A DNA stretch of 64,000 bases from CAVYXA01 sp963846775 (GCA_963846775.1 CAWJXB010000004.1:175230-239229), one strand, 5' to 3'; shown: positions 40,992 to 50,540, counted from the first letter of the stretch. Notes: a model not told the origin generated them from the letters alone. A program made the numbers and translations.

Positions 40992-41144
40992 TCAGATTCG
41001 ACCTAACAAGGCGAGGATAATAACAATCAACAGGACTAATCCAAGTCCGCCGCTCGGATAATATCCCCAGCCGGTGCTGTACGGCCACGTGGGAAGAAGT
41101 CCGATCAGCAACAGAATCAGGATGATGAACAAAAGTAATCGCAT
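40992..41144 (-). CDS. DUF3309 family small membrane protein
   Basis: 50 residues. MRLLLFIILILLLIGLLPTW is followed by PYSTGWGYYPSGGLGLVLLIVIILALLGRI. The two hydrophobic ends around LPTWPYS.GWGY.PSGGLGL are diagnostic of DUF3309 peptides, which are widespread and uncharacterised. It is transcribed divergently from purA and is too short for many gene callers. Confidence 0.88.
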   Translation of the reverse strand: MRLLLFIILILLLIGLLPTWPYSTGWGYYPSGGLGLVLLIVIILALLGRI

Positions 41145-41277
41145 AACGCTCTTTACGCGGCTGCGCTTCGGTCTGGATGTCTTTTATGCCAAGTTTGCCT
41201 GGCCATGAGGTCGACTGTTGAGGTTCAATACGTGTTTCCGAAAGCGCTTGCGGCGGCCTGTTCGCTTCTTATCGTTC

Positions 41278-41325
41278 GTCGGCAAGTCCCGACTGCGTCT
41301 TGCCGGATGCGTCGGGAAATTTTTT
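41278..41325 (+). promoter_or_regulatory. structured leader before purA: interleaved helices and T6
   Basis: Two 7-bp helices interlock. CGGCAAG (41280-41286) pairs with CTTGCCG (41299-41305), and TCCCGAC (41287-41293) pairs with GTCGGGA (41311-41317). TTTTTT follows at 41320-41325, 14 bp before the purA ATG. GTCGG (41278-41282) can also pair with CCGAC (41289-41293). The second helix plus T6 has the shape of an intrinsic terminator; the first would compete with it. The 5'-S1-S2-S1'-S2' order also permits an H-type pseudoknot. Confidence 0.55.
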
Positions 41326-41339
41326 GCCCTGTCTAAAGT

Positions 41340-42608
41340 ATGGCGAACACAATTCTGATCGGCGCGCAGTGGGGGGATGAGGGGAAAGGGAAAATCATCG
41401 ACGTGCTCACCGCCAAAGCGGACGTGGTCGTACGCAGCCAGGGCGGGAACAATGCCGGTCACACCGTCATTCATCGCGGTAACAAATACGTGTTGCATCT
41501 GATTCCGTCGGGCATCCTGCGCCCCGGTAAAACGTGCGTGATCGGTAATGGCGTGGTGGTCGATCCGATTGCGCTCGTGGCTGAGATTGAGGGCCTGCGG
41601 AAACTCGGCGTTAGGATCGACAAGAATTTGCTCCTGAGTGACTGCGCCCATTTGGTATTGCCGTATCACCGTTTGTTAGACGAACAACGCGAATTGCGCA
41701 AAGGGCGCACGAGGATCGGGACCACGAAACGCGGGATCGGTCCAGCCTACGGAGACAAGGCTGCGCGCACCGGACTGCGTGTCTCCGATTTGATGCAGCC
41801 GATTCTGTTCTCGAAAAAGCTCCAGGCGAAAGTGGGTGAAAACAACAGCATCCTTCACACACTCGGAGCGAAGCCGGTTAACTTTCGCGAGGTGAACGCG
41901 GCTTATCTCACGGCCGGCGAACGATTGCGTCCGTTTGTGGCGAATACGGTGGTTTATCTGCATCGGGCGATTCAGCGTGGCCGCGAAATTCTTTTCGAAG
42001 GCGCGCAGGGCACATTTCTCGACATCGACCACGGGACGTATCCGTTTGTCACTTCGTCGAACACGACTGCCGGCGGTGCGTGCACGGGCACGGGGGTGCC
42101 GCCGCATCGAATGGATCGTGTTGTCGGCGTGATGAAAGCGTACACGACGCGAGTCGGCGAAGGGCCGCTCCCGAGCGAAGATCAAGAGCTGGCCGACATG
42201 TTGCACGATCTGGGACGCGAGTTTGGCGCAACCACGGGCCGCGCCCGGCGCTGTGGCTGGTTTGACGCGGTGGCGACTCGTTATGCCGCCATGATTAACG
42301 GCATCGACGAATTGGCGATCACAAACCTCGATGGCCTCGACACGGTCGACCCCATTCGCGTGTGTGTGGGTTATCGGTTGAACGGGAAACGGCTCGAGGT
42401 GCCTCCATGCGACGCGACCCAGATGGCGAACTGCGAACCGATTTACAAGAATGTCCGCGGCTGGAAACAGTCCACCCATTTGGCCCGAAAAATGTCGGAT
42501 CTTCCACCGGCGGCGCGTAGCTATGTGAAGGACATCGCGGAATTGACCGGCGCGCGATTGTCGATCCTTAGCGTCGGCCCGGCTCGTGGCCAGACGATTT
42601 TTTTCTAA
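41340..42608 (+). CDS. purA: adenylosuccinate synthase
   Basis: 422 residues. It makes adenylosuccinate from IMP, aspartate and GTP in AMP synthesis. The N-terminal GAQWGDEGKGKIID (catalytic Asp, P-loop), VVVRSQGGNNAGHTVIHRG, EGAQGTFLDIDHGTYPFVTSSNTTAGGACTGTGVPP and TGRARRCGWFDAV are all conserved, ending with SVGPARGQTIFF. Length is normal. No strong Shine-Dalgarno is visible before the ATG; instead a structured leader ends 14 bp upstream. uppS starts 2 bp after the stop. Confidence 0.97.
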   Translation: MANTILIGAQWGDEGKGKIIDVLTAKADVVVRSQGGNNAGHTVIHRGNKYVLHLIPSGILRPGKTCVIGNGVVVDPIALVAEIEGLRKLGVRIDKNLLLSDCAHLVLPYHRLLDEQRELRKGRTRIGTTKRGIGPAYGDKAARTGLRVSDLMQPILFSKKLQAKVGENNSILHTLGAKPVNFREVNAAYLTAGERLRPFVANTVVYLHRAIQRGREILFEGAQGTFLDIDHGTYPFVTSSNTTAGGACTGTGVPPHRMDRVVGVMKAYTTRVGEGPLPSEDQELADMLHDLGREFGATTGRARRCGWFDAVATRYAAMINGIDELAITNLDGLDTVDPIRVCVGYRLNGKRLEVPPCDATQMANCEPIYKNVRGWKQSTHLARKMSDLPPAARSYVKDIAELTGARLSILSVGPARGQTIFF

Positions 42609-42610
42609 GC

Positions 42611-43324
42611 ATGCCATCGCTGAAATCCGTCCCGCGCCACATCGCCATCATCATGGATGGCAACGGTCGCTGGGCCAAAGCGCGTGGCTTGCCCAGGATC
42701 AAAGGCCACGAACAAGGGGCTCAAGCCGTTCGCGAATGTGTCGAGGGCTGCGGCGAATTGAAAGTCGAATTCCTCACGCTTTATGCGTTCTCTGCCGAAA
42801 ACTGGCAACGGCCAAAGACCGAAGTTTTCTCGCTGATGCGGCTTTTGGAAAAGTTTCTCAAAGAAAAAACGCCGGAACTGATCGAGAAAAATGTCCGCCT
42901 GCAGGCGATCGGACGCCTAACCGATTTGCCCGAGCGGTGTCAGGAGCAATTGCACAAGACGATCGAACAAACAGCCGGGAATAACGGGCTGACTCTAATT
43001 CTGGCGCTGAGTTACGGCGGGCGGCTGGAAATTATCGACGGTATTAAAAGCCTGCTCCGCGCGATCGAACTCGGTCATATCGACAAAGGGATGATCGACG
43101 TCGAGATGTTCAGCAAACATCTTTATACCCGGTATTATCCGGATCCCGATCTACTCATCCGCACTTCCGGCGAAATGCGATTGTCGAACTTCCTCCTTTG
43201 GCAGACTTCCTACACCGAGATGTACGTCACACCAAAGCTCTGGCCCGATTTCACGAAAAAGGACCTTCTTGTTGCAGTCGAGGAATATGGCCGGCGCCAG
43301 CGGCGTTACGGCGGCGTCCAATAA
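42611..43324 (+). CDS. uppS: isoprenyl transferase (undecaprenyl diphosphate synthase)
   Basis: 237 residues. It condenses farnesyl-PP with isopentenyl-PP to make the C55 lipid carrier for cell-wall synthesis. Motifs: HIAIIMDGNGRWAKARGLPRIKGHEQGAQAV (Mg2+ Asp at the N-terminus), LTLYAFSAENWQRPKTEV, LALSYGGRLEII, and DPDLLIRTSGEMRLSNFLLWQTSYTEMYVTPKLWPDF. Typical size for cis-prenyltransferases. It follows purA by 2 bp and is probably cotranscribed. Confidence 0.96.
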   Translation: MPSLKSVPRHIAIIMDGNGRWAKARGLPRIKGHEQGAQAVRECVEGCGELKVEFLTLYAFSAENWQRPKTEVFSLMRLLEKFLKEKTPELIEKNVRLQAIGRLTDLPERCQEQLHKTIEQTAGNNGLTLILALSYGGRLEIIDGIKSLLRAIELGHIDKGMIDVEMFSKHLYTRYYPDPDLLIRTSGEMRLSNFLLWQTSYTEMYVTPKLWPDFTKKDLLVAVEEYGRRQRRYGGVQ

Positions 43325-43461
43325 GCTTTCGCAGAATAAAACTGCACGCGCACCAATTATTGCCGCAAAAAAAATGCGTTAGCGATCTGGATTAGTCTTG
43401 CAACTTTTCCGCGGGCGTTCGATGCTTATTCAGTTATTTAAAAGTCATCTAAAACTGAGTC

Positions 43462-44637
43462 GTGACCGCGCGATGCCTTTTTGTTTGCAGTGGTCTGCTG
43501 TTATTCGCGCACGGGCTGTATGGGGGCGTCTATCAGCGCACAAAGGACGGACAAACGCTGGTTTGGAATGATTATCCCAACCCGGAAGATCAGGCCAGCT
43601 GGTCGGGTAAACGAGATGCCAATGGATACGCCATCGGGGACGGTACGCTGACCTGGTACCGTGTCGGCCGGGTCTTCCAAACCGGCTCTCTCCTGCCCTC
43701 CCAAAAGCACGTCTTCGTCGCTGGTTATTCGGGCAAAATGATTCGAGGGAAATTCAATGGCCCGGTCATCAATGTAGATGCCGATGGAAAGACGTTTCAC
43801 CTTACCTTTGTCAATGGCGTCAGAGCCGGAGACAAGCCTCGCAAAACCGTGAACCCGGACGTGCCAGCCGAGGGGCCGAACCCTGATTCCGATCAACCGC
43901 CTCGAAAACAGAAGGCGGTGGTGGAAGCCCGAATCGAGGGTTCTCCTCTGCAGGCAGCTGCGACGCCTACACCGGAACCGCAATTAGCGATGCTGGCCGG
44001 ACCTTCGATTCAAGTGTCTCCTGGCTCGGTACCCGCGTCGCCTACGTCAAGTCCCGAAGCGATGGACTCTGCTGTGAGAGATCGCCTCATTGCCGACTTC
44101 AAAGATGAAACTCGCAGCGTATGGTCGCGAGTCGGTGAAGCAACAGGCAATTTTCGTGGGACCGACCGGCTCGATGCAGTAAAAAAGTTGCCTGCGCCGG
44201 TGTCGGAAAGCGTTGGCTCCCTGGTCGACCGGGCGCGTTCCTTTCGCTCCCAGCTGGGGTACGAAACCGCTCTTCGCGAATGCCGAGCTGAGACTGAAAC
44301 GGTCGATGCTCTCGCGGCGGTCGATCAAGTCACTCGCAGCATAGCCAGCAACGACGCTTCCGAGGCGAACGACAGACTGGCGGATTTTCTGATGAAGAAT
44401 CCCGAACCTACTGGGGATGATCAGAAAGCCCTGTGGCATTATCTCACTTCAATGCGGCAGTTGTGTAGCAGGTTGGAGCAGGAAGCCAATGTCCACGTGC
44501 AACGAGCACAATCGCTGGCCGCTGCCAGCAGACCGAGTGAGGCAATCCGGGAATATCAAGAGGCTTACCGGGTCTTCCCCAATCCGGCGACCGCTGAAAA
44601 GATCCGTCAACTGCAGGACAACAGTCTGGGATTGTGA
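43462..44637 (+). CDS. secreted protein with C-terminal helical domain
   Basis: 391 residues with a GTG start and a signal peptide (CLFVCSGLLLFAHGLYGG). The N-terminal 115 residues have strand-rich repeats (GQTLVWNDYPNPEDQASWSGKRDANGYAIGDGTLTWYRVG, VFVAGYSGKMIRGKFNGPV) similar to MORN-type sheets. A Pro-rich linker follows. The C-terminal half is helical with a tetratricopeptide-like end (AQSLAAASRPSEAIREYQEAYRVFPNPATAEKIRQL). No named family. It overlaps the next gene by 4 bp (GTGA), so the two act together. Confidence 0.6.
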   Translation: MTARCLFVCSGLLLFAHGLYGGVYQRTKDGQTLVWNDYPNPEDQASWSGKRDANGYAIGDGTLTWYRVGRVFQTGSLLPSQKHVFVAGYSGKMIRGKFNGPVINVDADGKTFHLTFVNGVRAGDKPRKTVNPDVPAEGPNPDSDQPPRKQKAVVEARIEGSPLQAAATPTPEPQLAMLAGPSIQVSPGSVPASPTSSPEAMDSAVRDRLIADFKDETRSVWSRVGEATGNFRGTDRLDAVKKLPAPVSESVGSLVDRARSFRSQLGYETALRECRAETETVDALAAVDQVTRSIASNDASEANDRLADFLMKNPEPTGDDQKALWHYLTSMRQLCSRLEQEANVHVQRAQSLAAASRPSEAIREYQEAYRVFPNPATAEKIRQLQDNSLGL

Positions 44638-45764
44638 AGCAACAATACTTTTTTGGTTACCTTTTCGTCAGATCGGCCAAGGGACTTGCACTTCTTGTCA
44701 CGCTGATTGGAATTGGTTTTTGTGTGTTGCAATATTCTCAGGCCAACACTGCGGTCAGTGCGGTGGCGTATCAGCCATCCACTTCTTTGCAACGAGCGCT
44801 AGGCAATCTGAAAGACGCCTTTTCGGCTACCGAGCAGATTGTCGGTGCGTTTAATGCAGATAATCAGATCGCAACGCCCAAGGTCCAGCCGCCGCGCTTT
44901 CCCACAATAATTGAGTCAAACGCCGATTTTGCGCACGTCAACGATACATTGTCGAGAATCGACCAGGCTCGGCAGCTGTTGAAGCAATCGGTGGTGAGCC
45001 GATTTGAGGCCCCGGCTAAGAGTATTGAAGCAAAGCTTCGGGCCTATGCCGCGAACCGGGAGTCCCAGCCGTCGCCGACACCGGTGGCGTTGGCCAATCC
45101 CGCACCAACAGCGAAGTCTTTTCCCTCCTCGGCCCAACCGGAGCGATCGTTGTTTTCGTCCAAACTCGGAGCAGGCGAGGTAGAAAAACGGAGGGCAGAT
45201 ATCGCTCTCCGAAAGGAATTTCTCAAAGTGCTTGCCACCAAAGCCGAGAATCCAGAGAACCGTCTGAGTTTGAATGAAGCTGCCGACCAGCTCAACGCGT
45301 TGAGCAGGCTGTTGCCGGAAAAGGTGGAGACATCTGCGTCTGCACAATCATCGTCCGCCTCGAGTGATCCGCAGGCGGAGCAGGCGCGTAAGGTTTTTCC
45401 ATCGGAGCGCGTGGCGGAGAAGTTGGAACAGATCCGTGGGGACGTAACAGAGATTTTCCTTACCTCGTGGACGCTTGACGATGCGTTTGAGCAGGCATCC
45501 GATGTTCGGTCGATCGAGGGCAACAAATGCCGAGTGGCAACTTTCGCCCAAAAAGGAATCTGGTTATCGGCCGTATCCAGAATTCTGATCGGCTTGCTGG
45601 CCGCAGCGCTGGTAAGCTTTTTAATACTTGTCTGTGCCGACCTGGTTAAAACTTTTCTCGATACCGCATCCCACACCGGGGTTGTAGCTGACGCGATTAA
45701 CGCGCTGCGGGGATCGGTGGTCACGACGAAAAGTCAGATGCGTTCGCCGGAATCCGTTTTGTAA
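44634..45764 (+). CDS. membrane protein with two helices and a long extracytoplasmic coil
   Basis: 376 residues with a GTG start that overlaps the previous stop (GTGA). N-terminal helix GLALLVTLIGIGFCVLQY, then about 280 polar, mainly helical residues with coiled-coil stretches (VNDTLSRIDQARQLLKQSVVSRFEAPAKSIEAKLRAYA; RVAEKLEQIRGDVTEIF). A second helix follows (ISRILIGLLAAALVSFLILVCADLV) and a short cytosolic tail. The architecture resembles sensor or scaffold proteins but has no output domain. The upstream secreted protein is its likely partner. Confidence 0.55.
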   Translation: MKQQYFFGYLFVRSAKGLALLVTLIGIGFCVLQYSQANTAVSAVAYQPSTSLQRALGNLKDAFSATEQIVGAFNADNQIATPKVQPPRFPTIIESNADFAHVNDTLSRIDQARQLLKQSVVSRFEAPAKSIEAKLRAYAANRESQPSPTPVALANPAPTAKSFPSSAQPERSLFSSKLGAGEVEKRRADIALRKEFLKVLATKAENPENRLSLNEAADQLNALSRLLPEKVETSASAQSSSASSDPQAEQARKVFPSERVAEKLEQIRGDVTEIFLTSWTLDDAFEQASDVRSIEGNKCRVATFAQKGIWLSAVSRILIGLLAAALVSFLILVCADLVKTFLDTASHTGVVADAINALRGSVVTTKSQMRSPESVL

Positions 45765-46112
45765 AGACGTCCGCCTAAACGCGGCGCGGTTTTAGTCATT
45801 CAGCCCCAGACGTAAACCGGCGAGTTCTGGTTCATGCCGCAGGTCAAGACGATTGCCCGGCCCGGTGACGAGAGAGTCGGGCTCAGAAGTAGTGGTCGGT
45901 CCTCACTATTGACACAAATCGCCTGCTAGCGGGAATGGCGCAGCGCGATCGTTGTAGCGAAGATGGCCGTTTTCCGTGTGGCTTCGTTTTGGACGTGCTC
46001 AACGCACACAGTTTTCTGGGACAGCAGCCATACGGGAACCTGCTCGCCGCGCCGTAGCAAAGCGGAGGCGGGTCAGGTTCCCCTATAGAAAACCGGAGAG
46101 GCCCTCTTCTTG
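45765..46112. other. 348-bp intergenic region with repeat-like sequence
   Basis: No gene. The text near 46050 (CGCCGCGCCGTAGCAAAGCGGAGGCGG) and 46070 (GGTCAGGTTCCCCTATAG) looks like interspersed repeat sequence. I see no terminator with a clear T-tract after the membrane protein gene. Confidence 0.4.
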
Positions 46113-46757
46113 TTAGTCGCGGTGTCGGATTGAGCCCGCCCCGGTGATGTGTTTTTCGATGGCTGGCGGATTGCCGCTGTAGCTCACCTTGCCTGCGCCG
46201 GTAATCGATGCTTTCAGCGAATCGCTCACGTTGACGTCGGCATCGGCTGCGCCGGTGGTGGAGATTTCTGCTCTTTTTGTGTGGAGATCGTTCGCGTCCA
46301 ACTCACTCGCGCCAGTCATGTCGGCCAGCAATTCATCGACTGCGCCATCGAGCTGCACTTTGGCCGCGCCGGTGGACTGAAAATAGAATTTGGCGCCGGT
46401 GAGTTGCTTGGCGGTGAGATCGACTGCGCCGCTCAGCTTTGCACCGTTGCGCGCTGGAGTTGAAATCATCACTTTCACGCCGTGAGTTGGCCAGAAATGT
46501 CCATGCGTGCGTAAACGAAGGCGATTGTCGGTGACCTGACTGTCGATGTATTCGAGAAGGTTTTGGTCGGTTGTGATGCTGAGCGCCGGAGGACCGTTGA
46601 GCCAGTCGATCTCGAACATCCCGCTGGCTTCGAGCTCGTTGAAATCACTGATTGATCGTTGATCGGTTACGATATGACCGTTGCCGCGGATGCCGCCGAG
46701 CCCGCACCCGGTGAGAAGTAAAGCCAGCGCGAACATCGAGAAAGTGAGTTTCTTCAT
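46113..46757 (-). CDS. head-GIN domain (DUF2807) lipoprotein
   Basis: 214 residues from the ATG at 46757. The lipobox LLLTGCGLGG gives an acylated N-terminal Cys. The rest is DUF2807, a right-handed beta-helix of short repeats: GNGHIVTDQRSISDFNELEASGMFEIDWLNG, then repeated S-G-A/T-G-A turns (LSGAVDLTAKQL, STGAAKVQLDGAV, MTGASELDANDL, TTGAADADVNVSD, ITGAGKVSYSG). The function of these putative auto-transporter adhesin-like proteins is unknown. It is divergent from the phosphodiesterase gene, 58 bp apart. Confidence 0.88.
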   Translation of the reverse strand: MKKLTFSMFALALLLTGCGLGGIRGNGHIVTDQRSISDFNELEASGMFEIDWLNGPPALSITTDQNLLEYIDSQVTDNRLRLRTHGHFWPTHGVKVMISTPARNGAKLSGAVDLTAKQLTGAKFYFQSTGAAKVQLDGAVDELLADMTGASELDANDLHTKRAEISTTGAADADVNVSDSLKASITGAGKVSYSGNPPAIEKHITGAGSIRHRD

Positions 46758-46815
46758 GGGAATTGTGTCGTTTGTAGGTAGGATGCGCCGGAGCACCGTT
46801 TCGGATTCAAGAAAA

Positions 46816-48331
46816 ATGATTTCTCGCGTTTGGGCAAAGATTATTACGGCGATTCTCCTCGGTGGTGGCCTGTCTGTCTCGGCGGCGCCGAATGCATCGC
46901 GGCATGTCGTGCTCGTCGTCTGGGATGGGATGCGCCCGGATTTTGTGAACGAACAGAACACACCTGTTCTTTGGAACCTGGCGCGAGCGGGTGCGACGTT
47001 TCGCCATCATCACGCGGTCTATCCGTCTGCGACCGAAGTGAATGGCGCTGCTCTTGCCACCGGGGCTTATCCCAATCGCAACGGCATTATCGCGAATTAC
47101 GAATTCCGGCGGGAGATCGACAACACCAAAATGTATCATTCGGAAGATCGGATAGCGGTGCGGAAGGGCGATGAGCTGTCCGACGGCAAATATATTGCGC
47201 TGCCAACGATTGCCGAAAACGTCCGCGCAGCCGGTCTAACCTCGTTCGTCTCGGCCGCGAAACCGGTTGGTCTCTTGCAAGATCGACGTGAGTTGATTTC
47301 GCTGGGGGAGGCGGCCTGGGTCCTTGGTCCTTTGGGCGGATTTGCCACTTCCGATAAAGCTCCCGCCGCGGAACGGGATCGGCAAGCGGTTGTTGCCCTA
47401 ACGGATTCACTTTCTCGGCAAAAACAGCCGAACTTTTCGCTGCTTTGGTTGAGCGAACCGGATGACACCGAGCACAAATTTGCGCCCGGTTCGAAAGAGG
47501 CGCTCGCCGCCATCAAGTCCAGTGATGAGAATCTTGGCCGTATTCTCGCAGCGCTCGATCGCGATCACGCGCGTGAGAGCACGGACATTTTTGTCGTTTC
47601 CGATCACGGATTTTCCACAATCCAGCGCTCGGTTGATCTTCGGAAAATTTTGAAGAGATGCCGGCTTCGATGTGGCCACGCAGTTTACGAGTGAGCCCAA
47701 GCCCGGCCAGATCATGTTGGTTGGACAAGGCGGCAGCGTTCTGTTTTACGTGATTGGGCACGATGCGGCCGTGATCCGCAGACTGGTGGAATTCTTGCAG
47801 CAATCCAATTTTGCCGGCCCGATTTTTACCCGAGCGCCGGTGGAAGGAACGTTCGGGTTCGATCAGGCCGGAATCGATTCGCCGCACACGCCGGATGTGG
47901 AGATGGCTTTTCGTTGGAACAGTGGAAAGAACCAATTTGGCGTTACCGGAATGATTGATGCGGATTGGAACCGGAAAGCCGGGCAGGGGACGCACGCCAC
48001 ACTCGGCCAGTTCGACATGCACAATTTGTTGATCGTGGCCGGTCCGGATTTCCGGCGCGGTCTAACGGATGATTTGCCCAGCGGGAATGTCGATCTTGCC
48101 CCGACGATTTACCGCATTTTGGGAATGACGTCGCCGCAGCCTTTGGACGGCAGAGTTCTCTCGGAAGCGATGGCGAACATCGACAATGCCGCGCCACGGA
48201 CTGAGACGAAAACGGTTGAAGCCACGCGCGAGTTTCCCGCTGGAAAATGGCGCCAAACGCTAAAGATCTCCCGCGCGGGATCGACCATCTATCTCGACGA
48301 AGGCAACGGCGCGTTCGAACCAAAGCGGTAA
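46816..48331 (+). pseudogene. nucleotide pyrophosphatase/phosphodiesterase family protein, frameshifted
   Basis: About 504 residues in two frames. From the ATG at 46816 a signal peptide (IITAILLGGGLSVSAAP) precedes the alkaline-phosphatase fold. Metal Asp is in VVWDGMRPDF, the nucleophile Thr in YPSATEVNGAALATGAYPNRNG, and the SEPDDTEHKFAPGS and VVSDHGFST metal sites follow. At 47656 an extra A breaks the frame: removing it turns KRCRLRCGHAVYE into KDAGFDVATQFTSEP and joins the second frame (to 48331). That frame contains GTHATLGQFDMHNLLIVAGPDF with the last metal His. It would hydrolyse phosphodiester or pyrophosphate bonds outside the cytoplasm. The indel may be real or an assembly error. 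Confidence 0.82.
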
Positions 48332-48490
48332 ACCTCGGTCATTCCGAGCCCTTCGGCTTCGCTCAGGACAAGCTTCGTCGAGGCATCTCTGATTTTGAGA
48401 AAGCCAAAATCCGAAACAAAATTCGAAGCGATTGATGTATCGTTCGGGACGGCAAGAAAGCGGCTTTTCGAGAAAGCCGGATTTGCCAGA

Positions 48491-49513
48491 TTACCGGACC
48501 GCCTCCAATTGTTCGGCAATGGCGGCAGTAGCTTCGACGCGCGCTTCTTGCACCGGCTCCGCCGCTTCGGGCCGGGCGCGGCCAAACTGCCGCGCGGCGT
48601 AGTAGGAACCGATGACCAACACGGCCGCGATGATTTGCGCGACAATCGTCTCGACCGTCGGAAACAATGCGAACCACATTCCCATCCACGGGCGAATGAC
48701 GTTCTCCAAAGATGGGATCGGCGTTGTGGAAATCCAGTGGGCAAGTTGCATCTCCTGAGCTTGTTCGCCCACCATGACAAGCAATACACCGCCGAGCAGA
48801 ATACCGGTGGTAATCAGCATCTTGCGATAGGGCAACCGCTGCTGCAGGACGAACGTCAGCACGGCGACTAGCCCCGAAAGCACGATTCCGAGCAACGCGC
48901 CTTTGAGCACGACGCTGCCACCGAGCCGGAGGTTGTAGCTTTGCAGAAAGAGGACGACCTCGAATCCTTCGCGATAGAGAGAGGTAAAGCCGAGCAGGAT
49001 CAATCCCCACCAGAGATGGCGCTGCGAGGTTTCAACGGAGTGGGCGCTCTCGACCAGGGCCTTGCGACGACGGTTGTGTGCCCGGATCCAGCCGCCCCAG
49101 TAAATCTTGTGGAAGAACCAGTTCATGATCACGAGCAGGACGATTACCGCCAGCAACCCGGTCGCAGCTTGGAGATCCAGCGCCCGCATGTTTTCGCCGA
49201 GAGCACCGACAATTCGCACCGCTATGAACCAGGTGACAATGCTGGCGGCAAAAGCCAGTGCCGCGCCGAGAGCAATCGGCCGCCGGTGTGTCCGCTTCGC
49301 TCCGGTCATGCTCGCAGTAATCGCCGCCAACACGAGAATGCATTCGAGTCCTTCCCTGAAAACGAGAATGCCGATGTCGAGGAACGCGACAGTCGGACTC
49401 GTATTGGGGCGCATCGGATCGGGAGCACCGTGCGCGGTCGCGCCTTGCCAAATCAGCATTCCGGCGACAAAAAGCCCGGCCATGATGATGCCAACGCGCA
49501 GAACAGGCTTCAT
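48491..49513 (-). CDS. FTR1 family iron permease
   Basis: 340 residues with seven or so membrane helices. The two family motifs are present: REGLECILVLAAI (REGLE) and YREGFEVVLFLQSY (REGFE); the Glu residues bind ferric iron during transport. The N-terminal helix (VGIIMAGLFVAGMLIWQG) is followed by a region facing outward. FTR1/EfeU proteins import iron after oxidation by a partner. No EfeO/EfeB is adjacent, although a multicopper oxidase lies about 9 kb away. The last 30 residues are a low-complexity Ala/Glu tail. Confidence 0.9.
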   Translation of the reverse strand: MKPVLRVGIIMAGLFVAGMLIWQGATAHGAPDPMRPNTSPTVAFLDIGILVFREGLECILVLAAITASMTGAKRTHRRPIALGAALAFAASIVTWFIAVRIVGALGENMRALDLQAATGLLAVIVLLVIMNWFFHKIYWGGWIRAHNRRRKALVESAHSVETSQRHLWWGLILLGFTSLYREGFEVVLFLQSYNLRLGGSVVLKGALLGIVLSGLVAVLTFVLQQRLPYRKMLITTGILLGGVLLVMVGEQAQEMQLAHWISTTPIPSLENVIRPWMGMWFALFPTVETIVAQIIAAVLVIGSYYAARQFGRARPEAAEPVQEARVEATAAIAEQLEAVR

Positions 49514-49628
49514 TTAAGTTTCAGCCTATCATACATGCGACCCGATTGCTGGCGGTGGATTGCGTTTTTTTAACCCAATCTTGCGCCGCGACCTGCCGCC
49601 GCCGGAGCGCTTTCCTCGAGCAGAGAAT

Positions 49629-49714
49629 GTGATCGGTGAACTGTGATCAGTGATCAGACTGCGCGTTCCAACGCGTAGCGTTTACCGATCACCGATCACT
49701 AATCACGGATCACG
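49629..49714. repeat. inverted arms of heptamer tandem repeats
   Basis: Left arm 49629-49656: GTGATCG, GTGAACT, GTGATCA, GTGATCA. Right arm 49684-49714 read on the minus strand: CGTGATC, CGTGATT, AGTGATC, GGTGATC. They flank GCGCGTTCCAACGCG. The same architecture as 19489-19579 with a different unit. It lies just downstream of rplS and FTR1 promoter sequence. Confidence 0.75.
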
Positions 49715-49718
49715 AAGC

Positions 49719-50057
49719 TTATTCCCTCACCGCGGTGGCTTCCTTGCCCTTCCGCGTCCGGAGATAATTTAGCTTCGCCCGGCGGGCGCGGCCTTCCTTC
49801 TCCACTTCGATTTTCGCGATCCGCGTCGAGTGCACCGGAAAAACGCGTTCAACCCCTTCGCCATAAGAAATTCGGCGGACCGTGAACGTTTCGTTTAGCC
49901 CGCGCCCCTTACGGCCAATCACGATCCCGGTAAAAATCTGAATCCGCTCCTTATCGCCTTCCACCACCCGCGTGTGCACGTTGACGCTGTCGCCGACGGA
50001 GAATTTAGTCTCGTTCTTCAGCTGTTCCTTTTCGATGATGTCGATGATTCGGTTCAT
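49719..50057 (-). CDS. rplS: 50S ribosomal protein L19
   Basis: 112 residues from the ATG at 50057, with AAGGAGATC upstream. MNRIIDIIEKEQLKNETKFSVGDSVNVHTRVVEGDKERIQIFTGIVIGRKGRG, TFTVRRISYGEGVERVFPVHSTRIAKIEV and the basic end RRAKLNYLRTRKGKEA are the L19 signature. L19 sits at the 30S-50S interface. The frame remains open further upstream, but that part is antisense to a tRNA gene and is not protein-coding. It is isolated from trmD/rpsP. Confidence 0.97.
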   Translation of the reverse strand: MNRIIDIIEKEQLKNETKFSVGDSVNVHTRVVEGDKERIQIFTGIVIGRKGRGLNETFTVRRISYGEGVERVFPVHSTRIAKIEVEKEGRARRAKLNYLRTRKGKEATAVRE

Positions 50058-50210
50058 GATGATCTCCTTCCTTGCTGCGCCGGCCTGCTCGCGAATACTC
50101 TCGGAGCAGCGTTGGCGAAAGTGGGCTGCGGGGGCGGAGACTCTGCAACATCGGGCGGAAAATTGCAAACGTGGATTGGTTGGCAAGATTACGCTATTCT
50201 TCTGCCGTTT

Positions 50211-50284
<74 letters not shown>

Positions 50285-50540
50285 CGTTTTCAGAAGCGAT
50301 TTTGTTGTCCCTTCACGGAATAGTTGAGTACTTTCATGAACATCTCGAATTAACTCGAATTGAGAAGAAGCGCGCGGCAGCGATCGAGCGAAAGGCTGCG
50401 CGCGCCCAATCGATCAGCTCAGGGCTGGAGTAACTGCGTTGGTATTGCGGCCAAAGGGATTTGAGCTTTGTAGGCTCGTGCGTCGCCGGCGTGATTCTTT
50501 CGTGCGCGAGTTCATACTCGTTACAGCAATGAACCCCTGT
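50285..50540. other. gap after tRNA-Arg
   Basis: 256 bp without a gene. No integrase and no direct repeat of the tRNA 3' end is seen here, so no sign of an island inserted at this tRNA. Confidence 0.4.
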
